64,000 nucleotides of DNA from NCBI GenBank assembly GCA_038496675.1, contig CM076648.1, positions 16,150,546 to 16,214,545 on the forward strand, given 5' to 3'. This DNA is from Rachycentron canadum. Taxonomy: Eukaryota; Chordata; Actinopteri; Carangiformes; Rachycentridae. Below the pieces are notes generated by a model that searched no databases, was not told the DNA's origin, and saw only the letters and a list, made by a program, of their open reading frames with translations. The position numbers and the translations under genes were made by a program. This document shows positions 47,665-58,800 of this stretch, one piece after another (position 1 is the first letter of the stretch; every line of letters starts with the position of its first letter).

Positions 47665-50308
47665 TTAAGTCAGCCCAATTTCTTCTAAAACGCTGCGTGG
47701 TGCCTCGGCCTCCTGCAGATGAAGAAAAGAATCTTTGAACTCTTTGTTCATCAGTCACGAGTCTTCACTTCAACTAATTCTCGGACAGGGACAGGGACAA
47801 TGAGTTGAATCTTTTACAGGTCTGTACAGTTGGTCATGCTGTACTAACAATAGGTCTGCATGTTTTGCTAAAAATAAATCACTTAGCAGTCCTTCTGTCG
47901 GCTGCAAATAGCTACAGCTAGACAGCAACGCAAGCATGCAGGTCAAAGCATGCTTTAATGCACTGGCACAAGGGAGGAGGTATATAAATCAAGCACTGCA
48001 GGCTTAAAATAAAGAGTTGGCGGTGAGTGCATATGGTCATATAGTGAAAAAAGCCAAACGTTAACATTTAAGTTCTACTCTTATCTGAAAATCTAGAAAA
48101 TTTGTCTGATAAGCAAAGAGTTGTATGCAAATATCCCATAAATGTACTGTGTACAGATTCTAAAATGTCAAGATTTTCTGCTTTTCTTTGTCTTAAATTA
48201 TAGTAAAGTAATTAGTAAAATATTTTCTGGGTTTGGGCTGTTGGTTGAGCAAAACAAATTACCAAAGACTTAAATCGATTAATCAAGAAAAATCATAGCA
48301 GGTTAACTGGCTGTGAAAATAATCATTAGCTGCCAGGCTACTCTGAGTGCTAATCTGTCAGGTGAGTTCCACAATCTATAGAGGGAAGTGTGCTTACCTC
48401 CTGCAGCAGGTCAGCCTGCTCGATGGCCTTCAGCACGTTCTTCTTGGACGTCTCCTGTGCCTCTCCACCCAGAAGGAACTCATCCAGGATAAAGTAGGCC
48501 TTCTCAAAGTTGAAGATAATATCCAGCTCACACACCTGCGATACCACAAATAGCAACAGATCAGACAAAATACTGTCTAACCAGTAAACTTCCCCACACC
48601 CCAACAACACACAGAAAAATTTATTAATATGTTAAATATATAATGTTTAAGAAACTCACACTGCCAAAATATTTGTCCAGCAGCTCCACATATCTATGGA
48701 TGATCTCCAGAGTGATCAGCTCATTGTCCTGATCCTCCACTGCACAGCAGAAATAGAGGCTTGCATATCTGCAACATAAAGAAAACAACAGATTAATATT
48801 GTGACATGGGTGTATTAAGAAATCTGCATCCGTTCAGATTCAGGTCCGTAAATATCTAATAAAAAACAGTACAGAGACTTCAGCTGGTCTTTAAAGCAAC
48901 TGTGGGTTTGGTTCTTTATTTGGCTGAGAGAATATTTTAGTCACCAGGTAACAAGTAATAACAGCCTAAAAATGCCAAAATAAATTTAACATAATTTGCA
49001 CCTTGGCATTTATAAACCAATCAGGTATAAAAAAAAATAAAAATCCATCTCTGAACAGAACTGCAAGATTGTGAATATCATCAGGTTTGTTTTTGTTAAT
49101 TATAGTGAGTATATTCAAATGTGCCTGTTCTGTTTTTATGACTACTAGTAATGACTTATGACTAGTAATGTGTCCAATTATGACAAATCAGTCATTATTT
49201 ACATATTTGTATCATTGTCCTCCATTGTTCAGTAGTTGTTATTAGAGAGTGGGTGTTTCTGGATTTCATAACACACCAGAAGGTGAGCTCTAAATGCCAG
49301 AAATCTCAATGCTTGACAAAATAACCAGTGAATCATTGGTTCTTATAAACAAGACCAACAAACCACCACAGATACAGAAATAATGTAACAAACTAAACAT
49401 TGACACATCCTGTTACCAAGATCATCCTCTGAAATGCCTGGAATGAGGATTTTTTTTTTTTTTTTTTTTGTCAAATGTTTACAGGTTTAACAAAGTAGTC
49501 TAAACTCAAGGCCTACTTTCTTTTTTCACCACATCTCAGAGTCTTTATCAAGTTCTGCTTTATACTATGTATAAAGTTATGTCCACTTAACCATCTCCAT
49601 GACAACTAAACAAAGTTGCACACCGTCAATAATAGCGGACCTGAATAATTGCAGCATCAAACTACTGTTTCCATAGTCAGCAGCTGACTTTAATAAATGT
49701 TAAAATTATAGTACTGCTTTTCAGTTGCTTTGTATGTTTAGATTCTTATCCATTATAGCACACGATCTTGGAGATATTTGATCAACCTGAGGTCCATTCT
49801 GCAACATGACCAAACATCACAGACAACAAGAATAAGTTCTAATAACAGATGGTTTGGCTCCCAAAAACCTGTGATCTCAACATCAGGAAGTCAGGCTGGG
49901 ATTGGGTAAAGGGACAGAAGACACAGACAACCTGAATCCTACCTGCCAAGTCCCTTAAAAAACTGTTTGCCGGTCCAGCAAAGACAACTGATGCTGTTTT
50001 AAAAGCTATGGGTGGTTACAGTAAATATTGAATTTGCTCAGGTTATTTATTGTCTACTGTACTTTGTGTGAAGTTATCTAATAAAAAAAAATATTCTTGG
50101 CATTGTTTTTGACAGCCGGCTGTCACTTTTAGTGTCCTGGTTGGCAGCTTTTATTAGCAATAAGTATGTTTCATAACAAATCACAAGTTAAATGTGTGTA
50201 CACTCGCTTGTCAGTTTACTTCCTCTTCTTCTTGGTCTGTATGTGTCAATTTGTATCACAAGCTACAAGATGTCTTAATTTCCCTTGGGATAAATAAAGT
50301 ATGTATGC

Positions 50309-50358
<50 letters not shown>

Positions 50359-51115
50359 AATGGTGGAGTTTAACAGCACCACAGATAAAATCCTCCAAAA
50401 TGATTACACTTTAAACAAGACTCTTTAGTACAGTTTGAACAGAGACTGATCATAAACTTAAGAAAGGCAGGGTTTATTGCAGAAAGGTTGCATTGGACTG
50501 CATTTTATCAGTCAGTTGTGGTAAGTGTCCTTTTTTATGCTGTCGTTTGGTGGAGCAGCAGCAGGTCAGACAAAAAAACAAGGAGACTGGGCAAGATGTA
50601 TTTGGCAGGAGTCTGGACTTACTCAGGACTGTTGTGGACAATACCAACCAACCTTTGGCAGGACAGAGAAGCAGCTGCAGCTGCAGCCAACATCTCAACT
50701 TTCTGTGCTGCAGGACTGAGTGGTTCAGGAGGTCCTCTCCCCAAGCTTTTGGACAATATGAATTTCCACAAGGGGATTTAAGTCTTTATCTATCTACTAA
50801 TTTTAGCTAGGTATCCCTAGTCACGTGCCAACTGAGCATAAACAATAATGAATACTGTTGTCTCAACTTGGGAAAGTCAAAGTGAGGGACTGTAAAGATA
50901 TGACAGCCCAATGCTTAACTTATCTTATCCACATACCTCTTGTACACAATCTTGAGATCCCTCCACTCCAGGAAGCTGCACATCTTGGGTTTCCTGGCCA
51001 GAATGGTCTGGACCAGGTCTCTGGAGATCTTCTTCCTCTCCTTGTCTGACAGAGGCACATACCATTTTTGTAACCGCAGCTTTCCCTGCCGGCTGAACAA
51101 CAGCATGAACTGCAT
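47665..51115 (-). CDS. ap1s2: ap1s2, AP-1 adaptor complex sigma-1B subunit
   Basis: Small (sigma) subunit of the AP-1 clathrin adaptor, which sorts cargo between the trans-Golgi network and endosomes. Coding exons in transcript order: 50937-51115, 48660-48768, 48398-48535, 47665-47712. Phases agree and give 157 aa, the same length as human AP1S2. The whole product is one longin-like sigma fold: MQFMLLFSRQGKLRLQKWY at the start, then PKMCSFLEWRDLKIVYKRY, the VCELDIIFNFEKAYFILDE stretch that contributes to dileucine-motif binding, and an end of EAEAPRSVLEEIGLT. This tail matches AP1S2 more closely than AP1S1 or AP1S3 as I recall them. The ATG sits at the first base of exon 2. The leader exon ends at 51582 (donor GTAAAG). 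Neighbours zrsr2 and phka2 fit human Xp22. Confidence 0.95.
48160..48345 (+). repeat. Degenerate dispersed teleost repeat ('tttgggctgttgg...taatcgatt' type)
   Basis: In ap1s2 intron 4. The order of motifs is 'attttctgcttttctttgtctta', 'tttgggctgttggttgagcaaaac', 'aaatcgattaatcaag', 'gaaaataatcattagctgc'. This is the same order and spacing as a common fish repeat and as the copy at 56285. The class is unknown to me. Confidence 0.55.
50240..50358 (+). mobile_element. 3' tail of a LINE/SINE-type retroelement with ATCT microsatellite
   Basis: AATTTCCCTTGGGATAAATA followed by AAGTATGTATGC and then about twelve ATCT units (50309-50358). Tails of the form 'gggattaataaagtatctatc...' are characteristic of fish non-LTR elements. 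The left boundary is not defined. Confidence 0.65.
50480..50800 (+). mobile_element. Decayed non-LTR retrotransposon ORF2 C-terminal fragment
   Basis: The frame from 50488 gives FYQSVVVSVLFYAVVWWSSS, then SDKKTRRLGKM. This resembles the end of the reverse transcriptase of fish L2/Rex-type LINEs (FYxSVVxSVLxYAVVxWxGS...DxxRL). Frameshifts follow, with QRSSCS and later pieces in another frame. It ends near 'ttaagtctttatctatctac'. It is on the same strand as the tail fragment at 50240-50358 but downstream of it, so these are two insertions, or one rearranged. It is inactive, inside ap1s2 intron 2. Confidence 0.6.
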
Positions 51116-51582
51116 CTAAAGAGGGAAGATCAGCTCAAAGTTACTTATGGGTGAGGTAAGATACACATAAACTTACAAAGTTTGGAAAGACGAGTTATTC
51201 ATAAGAATGTGATGGCAATGAAAAGATGAGTCGAAGGTGAGGCATCAGCAGTCATATGACATACGATGAACATTATTTTTCCATGAAAAGTAACTTCAGT
51301 CGGCACGTCTAATGGAAACAAATAAGAGACGCCCAATACATGAACACGTGTATTATTTCCGAGGATAATGCGACCTAGCCATATGTTCAAATGTATTATA
51401 CATTTGGTGAATTTTACGTCATTTAGGCTTTTGCACAAAGTTTAATTTCACTAGCTTGTGTTAGCTAACCTTGCTAAATGACCACGTATTAACATCAACA
51501 ACACGTTATGTATCATTTGCGCCCCCTCCTGCGACGCTTAGCTAGCTACAGCAGACACGAGAAGTAAACACGTCTCTTTACC

Positions 51583-51720
51583 TTGTACCGGCCCTTGGAT
51601 GTAGTCACTCGGCCGACTGGTAACTTCAGTAAAAATTAAGCGAAACACATAAGCACAAGAGAGTGTAGAGATGTTTCTGTGTTTCCGTGGGTTAGCTTCT
51701 CCCCCAGCTTGATGCTAAAG
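51583..51720 (-). promoter_or_regulatory. ap1s2 non-coding leader exon
   Basis: Inferred 5' UTR exon ending at 51582/51583 with a consensus donor (AAG then GTAAAG on the minus strand) that joins to the ATG-bearing exon at 51115. It contains a four-codon upstream open frame (51636-51650). The transcription start is not resolved. Confidence 0.5.
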
Positions 51721-51773
51721 TAGCTAGCGGCTGGTGGTCGCTGGTGAGACAACGATTAAGAGAGCGGCGCTGT

Positions 51774-51812
51774 GATTGGCTGGACGAACCACAGCGGTGT
51801 GATTTGATTGGC
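51774..51812 (-). promoter_or_regulatory. Pair of CCAAT boxes upstream of ap1s2
   Basis: Two copies of CAGCCAATCA on the minus strand, with their CCAAT cores at 51775-51779 and 51807-51811. They are 32 bases apart, about three helical turns, a common arrangement for NF-Y. They sit just upstream of the inferred ap1s2 leader and could also serve the divergent phka2. Confidence 0.6.
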
Positions 51813-51819
51813 TGAAATA

Positions 51820-52820
51820 TCCCGTTATCCGTTACGTTTTCCCAGCACGAAGCTTCTTCTGGCTGAAAGTTGTTTTCACTTCCCCCTTTACTCGGCAACC
51901 GGGGGTGTGTTGGTATAAAAAAGAAAAAAACAAACAAACAAAAAACTTAAAAAATAGCATTTAAAACGCCAAATGTCTAATTTATGAAAGTTATGTAACC
52001 ACTGTGCACTAATCATAAATCCACAACATCAAAGACTTCATAAATACTTAATAAAATCATAATGTTACAACTCATTCATTTTAAAAGGCTACACAAACAC
52101 TACCTTGGCCAACATGTCTATACTGTCACAGTCTCGTGAGAATCATCCATGTGCCTTATATGGGAGACTGTAAATAACAATTTAACCTGACTCATTTCTT
52201 TATTATTTGTGGATAAAATTCCTGGTTTTGTTAGACCCCGACACTGTTTGAGCATTCAAGGTATATCTGAGATTATTGTATTTGTCGTCTTTATTAATAC
52301 CCCCCTTCAACCCGCCTCCTTGCCTCCACGTGTGTATGAAAAGGTGCCTCACAGATAATGTTTATTTTTTGGAAAATTGGAAATTGTGCCTCGCAGCTCT
52401 GCAGAGGTGGTAAAAGAAAATGGTCCTTTAGCGCCCCTGTGGTCAGATAATCTAACCACAGGGACATAATGTATGTTTTTCACAGTGGACGTACAGTTGA
52501 CTGCGGATGTGTTGAAAGTTCACGCACTCAGATCTGCAAGTAGTGACTCCATTCATTAAGCCCTTTGACCGGGATCCCTCCCTCTCTCTCTCTCTGTGAA
52601 TTCAGGCGGTGAGCTTCATGTTTAGTGTTGTCCTCTAAAACAGCTGGATGCTACTCGGCTAACGAGCCTTAGCAGAGAGCAGCTCACATCCGCGCCGCAG
52701 GATCGGAAGGATGGCTCGCTGCGTGGTAGGTTAGCCCCGTGTTTACCATGAAGTGTAAGTACAGACAGGCAAGATTTTACTGTTGTGTACTTGTCCAGAC
52801 ATGTCGTGTCGTGTGTGCAG
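51820..52820. other. Divergent ap1s2/phka2 intergenic region
   Basis: About 1 kb between the ap1s2 promoter and the phka2 first coding exon. It has a CT repeat at 52577-52594 and GC-richer sequence at 52600-52740, which likely includes phka2 leader. No gene is seen. Confidence 0.5.
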
Positions 52821-52832
52821 TGACCAGTGAGA

Positions 52833-55800
52833 ATGAGGAGCCGCAGTAACTCGGGGGTGAGGCTGGATGGCTATGCCAGGCTGGTCCAGGAGACGATCCT
52901 GTGCCATCAGGTGGGTCCAGTCATACACAACTGAGACCAGGAGGAAGGTCGGTGCTGTGACCTGTCTCAGGTGGCACATCTGCACAGTGGTGGAAGGAGT
53001 GCGCAGATGTTTTGCTTTTAGTTAAAAGCAAAATTAGCTCCTAATTCAGGTCTACTAACCAGACAAACCCCCTTTAAGCCTCAGATTTACAGCAAATTAT
53101 TGGGGTGTATATAATTTGATTAATCACTAATTTCAAAACCATTTGCTCCACTAAAGTACAGCATCCTCAGGTCCTCCATCATGTGACACCAGTCTTGACC
53201 CTGTTTCAAAATCAACCTTTAAGATCTCATCTTCATATTGAAAATCTTTTCAATGTGTTCACCACACTCAGCTCCTCTGGCAGTGCAGTGTTATTACCTT
53301 GCAATTACTGTCATTATCAATACACCTGACAATTATTTTCCTCAATACTTGAATGAGATTTTTCTTGAAGTCTGAGCAAACTTGTCTAAGAGTGTTATCT
53401 AAGACACAATTAAAAATTCATATTTGTTGAGTTTTCTATCATAAAATAATTGTAAACTGGTAAATACCAGTGCCAAAACAATCAACTAATTATTTCAACT
53501 TTCATGCATTGGTTTGTTTGTAGGTGAATTGGGAAATTATGAAAATACAATGTATAGTACAAGACGGTTTGAGTCAAACTCTGTGTAGTCTGTGAATTTA
53601 TCCACCAGACCTTGTTGTTACTTTGCAGCATTCATTGCTTATTGAGGATAAGTGCACTCAATTGGGAAAGTGTGGAAACACCTTTAGGAATGTAGATAAA
53701 GACAATGGGAAAGACAAGAACTTACTTATACCTAAGTATAGTCACCATCCATACACCATAGCCTTTGCATGCACAGGAGGTTAAAACTGTGTCTAGTTTG
53801 TATGCTTTGTGCTTCCGTAATCAAATTAGTCATCTTCTCCTGCAGAAGCATGTTAGATAGGCAAATGTTTTGTGGCCCGTATAGGTTCAGGTTCAACCTG
53901 ATTGAGCAGTGCATAAATAAACAAGGCCTGAGCAAAGTTCAGGCCTGAGAAACTATTCACCTTCATCTCTCAGCACTTGAGTACACAGTCAACAGCTGTC
54001 TAAGTTTAACACTGTGATCCACAGGGTTCACAGCTGATAGAAGACAGTGTCAGCATTCCTTACAAAGCTTGTATATGCTAGGCTGTAGGTTTGGTTTCAG
54101 AGAGGGGGTTGCTTCAGCCAAAAAACTGAAACTGACACCGTGTAAATAACTGGGTTATTAATGCACCAACCCAACTTAAACTCACATTTACTTTACCATG
54201 ATAGAGACTTGATACTTTGTTCATGTTTTGATATTCTAAAAAGAGTTGTCTTCTGCCTTTCTCCCATCTTTCATTAGAGTTCAATTCAAAAACAATATAA
54301 GAATAACACACTGTCAACAATAAATCACACCACATGTTGATGAATTTAGAGTTGAGATCTCTAGTCCAGTAATTCTCAAGTCAACTGAGAGAAAAATAAT
54401 GGGCTAACTATTCTGAAAATATATGAAATGTTTAGATCATTTTCCAAACAAAAATATATGTGTATTTATTGTAAGTGTGTTTTAGTTTCCAGGATTTACT
54501 TCCCTCAATAATATGAATATTGAGGGGAATAATATGAATATGAATATCTTTGGATTTTGTCTTACAACATTTAGAAAATCTAATCTATATTTTCATTGAC
54601 AAAAGGACGAATCAATCAATCAAGGAAATGATTCAGGGCGTGATTCTTTTGGAGTTTTTTTTTTTTTTTTTTTTTAAAAACCTGAGTAGTGTCTGCAGGT
54701 AATCAGTAAAAGGTTTAAAAAGATATTAGTGAGTAAATCAAAGAGAAGTGGGGACCGAAATCTAGGAAATCATGAGGATAACATTCTTCACCCCACCCTC
54801 ACTGTAAATGATTTCTGTGTGTGTCTGTGTTTGTTTCAGAACCCAGTGACAGGACTTCTGCCTGCTAGTACCCAGAAGAAGGATGCCTGGGTGAGGGATA
54901 ATGTGTACAGTGTCCTGGCTGTGTGGGGGCTGGGCATGGCCTACCGGAAGAATGCAGACCGCGATGAAGACAAGGCCAAGGCATACGAACTGGAGCAGGT
55001 GTGTTTGTGACAGAGAGAGAGAGTTAATGTGTACACCAGTGTCTGTTTGTTCTACCTGTTAGGTTGGGTTATAGAGTGTGAGCTAATTTGACAATTCTTG
55101 ATAAACTGTTACACATCAAACCAGATTTAACAATTAAGTCAGTGCTAATGCTGATTTATCAGGTGGTTGATTGAAAGAATCAATAGACAATCAAATTTGT
55201 CATGTAAGAAATTCAAGTAATTGAAACGTTAAAAATAAAAGGTACTTTCAGGTTAGAAAATTTGGAAATCATATTATTGCAAGTGAACTAATAAACTAAT
55301 AATTTCATCAAATTTATCATGTTTTTCGAAGCGTGTACAAACTGGCATATTAAATTACCAGACATAGAAACAAGCCACTTTCATACATGAAATCTGAAGA
55401 TATTGATGGAGAGAGTGGAAATAAATACAGCCATGAGGGATAATTGTAGCTGCCTTCAGTCCAGTCCTCTTCACAGAATCACTGAATCTCAGTCTACTTG
55501 ACTAAAAATGGGAAACAGTTTGGATTAAAGTCACGTGTTGTTTGATTTTCCACATCTGCAGTTTACTGATGAGGTGTTGCTGTTTGTTGGCAGAGTGTGG
55601 TGAAACTGATGCAGGGACTTCTGCAGTGCATGATGAGGCAGGTAAGGTGTACCTGAGCCCATATTAAGAGTTGACACGTTCATTTGTGTTTGCACAAATT
55701 GTCATCATGTTGTGGTGACAGAAAATCTTATGAGCTAGTCTTCTGGTTATGAGAAACCAGCCATATGTTAACTGGGAAGCTGCATGTCTTATGCAAACAA

Positions 55801-58800
55801 CATATCCAGGTTTCTGGCCTCAGTCAGCTACTGTCTGTACAGGCACGTTGACCTCAGGTTACATAGGTATTTAGTCAGAAAACCAAGCAAAACAAGTGCT
55901 TCTCAATATGTTGATGATTTACATGTGGCAGTGAAAGACTGCCAAAAACTATGAGAAAGGAAAGAAGATTTCACAGTAGTGTTAAAATACTGCAGTGTTC
56001 AGGGAGCCATAAAGCAAAGAGGCTCCATTTGCTGCTACTGTGAGATTGTTGTGGAAATTACATTACATAAATATCACCATCAGCCGACCCGCAGAGTCTC
56101 ACTGGGATGTTGAGGCATCAGGAGAAGCAGACAGTGACCAGAAGCCTTTATAATGCTGTAGTAGAGACAAGGGAAGGAGTGCACATGCAACTATGAATTA
56201 TTGTTCATTTTTATTTCTGAAACAATATTTGGGCTGAAAACTGTCTCAAAGGCTCAGGTAAAATAAAATATTTGCTAAAATTCAATCAAATGTGAGCGTT
56301 TTGTGGTTTTAGTAGTCTTCTATGATAGTAAAGCTGATATTTTGGGGTTTTGGACGAGTTATTGGACAAAAGACATTTGGAGACATTGGGCAAATTAGGG
56401 GAAGACATCTTTTGCTGTTTTCTGATATATTATTGACACATATTAACAACCTATTGGTGGAGAATGGAGAAAATAATAAACAGATTAAGCAGTAATAGTT
56501 AATTGTGAGTTACAGCCCTCCTGATTTCATGTGAAACTGAAAAGTTTGAAAACCATTGAGGCCATTATAAAAATGGTAATAAATACCCCCCAAAAATATG
56601 TTAATATGTTCTCAGGTGGCCAAGGTGGAGAGGTTCAAACACACCCAGAGTACAAAGGACTGCTTGCATGCCAAATATGATACTCCCACCTGCGCCACAG
56701 TGGTCCTGGATGACCAGTGGGGGCATCTCCAGGTGGATGCCACCTCGATTTACCTGTTGATGCTCGCACAGATGACAGCCTCAGGTACAGCTGTGACGCA
56801 CAGATCCTTATATTTGTTGCCTTCTCTCTGTGTTTGTGTGCTCTCAGTGAATTATCTGGGAATTATTAAGGACAGTTGGAAGTATCTAACCAGTGAGCTC
56901 TTGAACAGACCACTAGTTTATTACACAACACTGAACATGAGTTGTATGCTGAGTGTGTGATGATATCATGCAGGGCTGCGCATCATCTCAAACCTGGATG
57001 AGGTAGCCTTCATCCAAAACCTGGTCTTCTACATAGAGGCTGCCTACAAAGTGGCGGTGAGTAACATTTTCAGGTTTCAGAGGTTTGGTTGATCCTAGAA
57101 AGCAAGAGGTAGAAGCTGACACTCTGAAAAGAAACGATCAGAGCAGTAGTTCAGTGTAACACACCCGAAACTCATATAGAAGTGTAGGTGGTTGAATTGA
57201 ATTGCGGGTGGAATAAAAAAGTTAATATTGCTGGTTCCACTGTGTTGATTCTGATAAACTCTGTATAATTAATCTGACAGTGGATGTGCAGTTTAGAAAC
57301 TTCAGAATGTGTTAAAATATATTGACATGACCTTTTGCCCCTGTAGGATTATGGGATGTGGGAGCGAGGTGACAAGACCAACCAGGGCATCCCTGAGCTC
57401 AATGGCAGCTCTGTGGGAATGGCCAAGGTAAAGGAGCCTCAGATCCCATTCATCATTGCAAGCTTTTTTATTGTATAACACATCAAAGACCAAAATGAGA
57501 AAGTGTATAAAATGCATATTGCTTCTTGGGGTGGGGGTGTGCAGGCAGCTTTGGAGGCTATAGATGAGCTGGATCTTTTTGGTGCCCATGGAGGACCGAA
57601 GTCAGTCATCCATGTTTTGCCTGATGAAGTGGAACATTGTCAGGTACTGGTGGCTCTTCCTTGAGCCATCTCAGCATCATCTCGGCTCATCATTGTTTTT
57701 CCTGCTCATCATGTCTGTGTGATCTTCCTCAGTCCATCCTGTGCTCCATGCTACCAAGAGCTTCAACCTCCAAAGAGATAGATGCTGGTCTTCTGTCTGT
57801 CATTTCCTTCCCTGCTTTTGCTGTTGAGGATGCTGAACTGGTGGCCATCACTAAATCAGAAATCATAAACAAACTGCAGGTACAGTCTAAGAATGAGGAT
57901 CACAGATAATTTGTTTTGGATGACAGAAACATTACACAACTACAGTATTTTACCCTGTAATTTCAGGGTCGCTTTGGCTGCTGCCGTTTCATCAGGGATG
58001 GATACCATTGCCCTAAAGAGGTAAGACATTCTGCACATTGAAACCTGATGTTTTCATTGTGTTTGATTGCTGTAGTGTAGACAACATACTGGAGAGATGG
58101 ATAAAGATAAACTCTCAACACCTAAAGTATGAAATGAGAGAAAGGAGTACTTTTCAGTGGCTGTTATGGTTACTTTACTGGGAGAGAATTGTGTACTGTA
58201 TAGTTTAAGCTGGAAGGTTAAAGTTCCCAAATACTGTCTCAAAAGGACCCATCTCGGCTGCACTACGACCCTGCAGAGCTCAAACTGTTTGAGAATATTG
58301 AATGTGAATGGCCTGTGTTCTGGACTTATCTCATCCTGGATGGTATCTTTGCTGGAGACCAAGTGCAGGTAATAAAACCATAAGGGTCCATTTGCAGTTT
58401 CTACTGTTTGCACACAGTCATGGAGTAAGGTAGAATGACTTGTGCTGCAGATGTGATAACTGTGGTTTTCACAGGTGCAGGAGTACTGTGAGGCACTGGA
58501 GGGCATTTTGATCAGAGGGAAGAACGGCATCAAACTGGTGCCTGAACTTTATTCTGTACCACAAGACAAGGTGACCCTCTGATCTAGCCATACAGTAACT
58601 GTTTGGGCTAACAAACCCAAACCTATTGAAAGTAAAGTCATAAAAACACAATTAAATTTATTTTCATGTCCATGTTTTTACTTTGTTGTATGCTTGTTGA
58701 GTTTGTGTTAAGTTTGAGTCAAAATAATTTAGCTTTACACTGTAAAATAAGCACAACACATACATCTCCATTCTAAAGCAGTGGAGTCATTTAATACTGT

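Noticed and set aside
58054..58533. Open frame of 159 codons on the minus strand
   Set aside because: Antisense to phka2 exons 10 and 11 and the introns around them; no recognisable domain.
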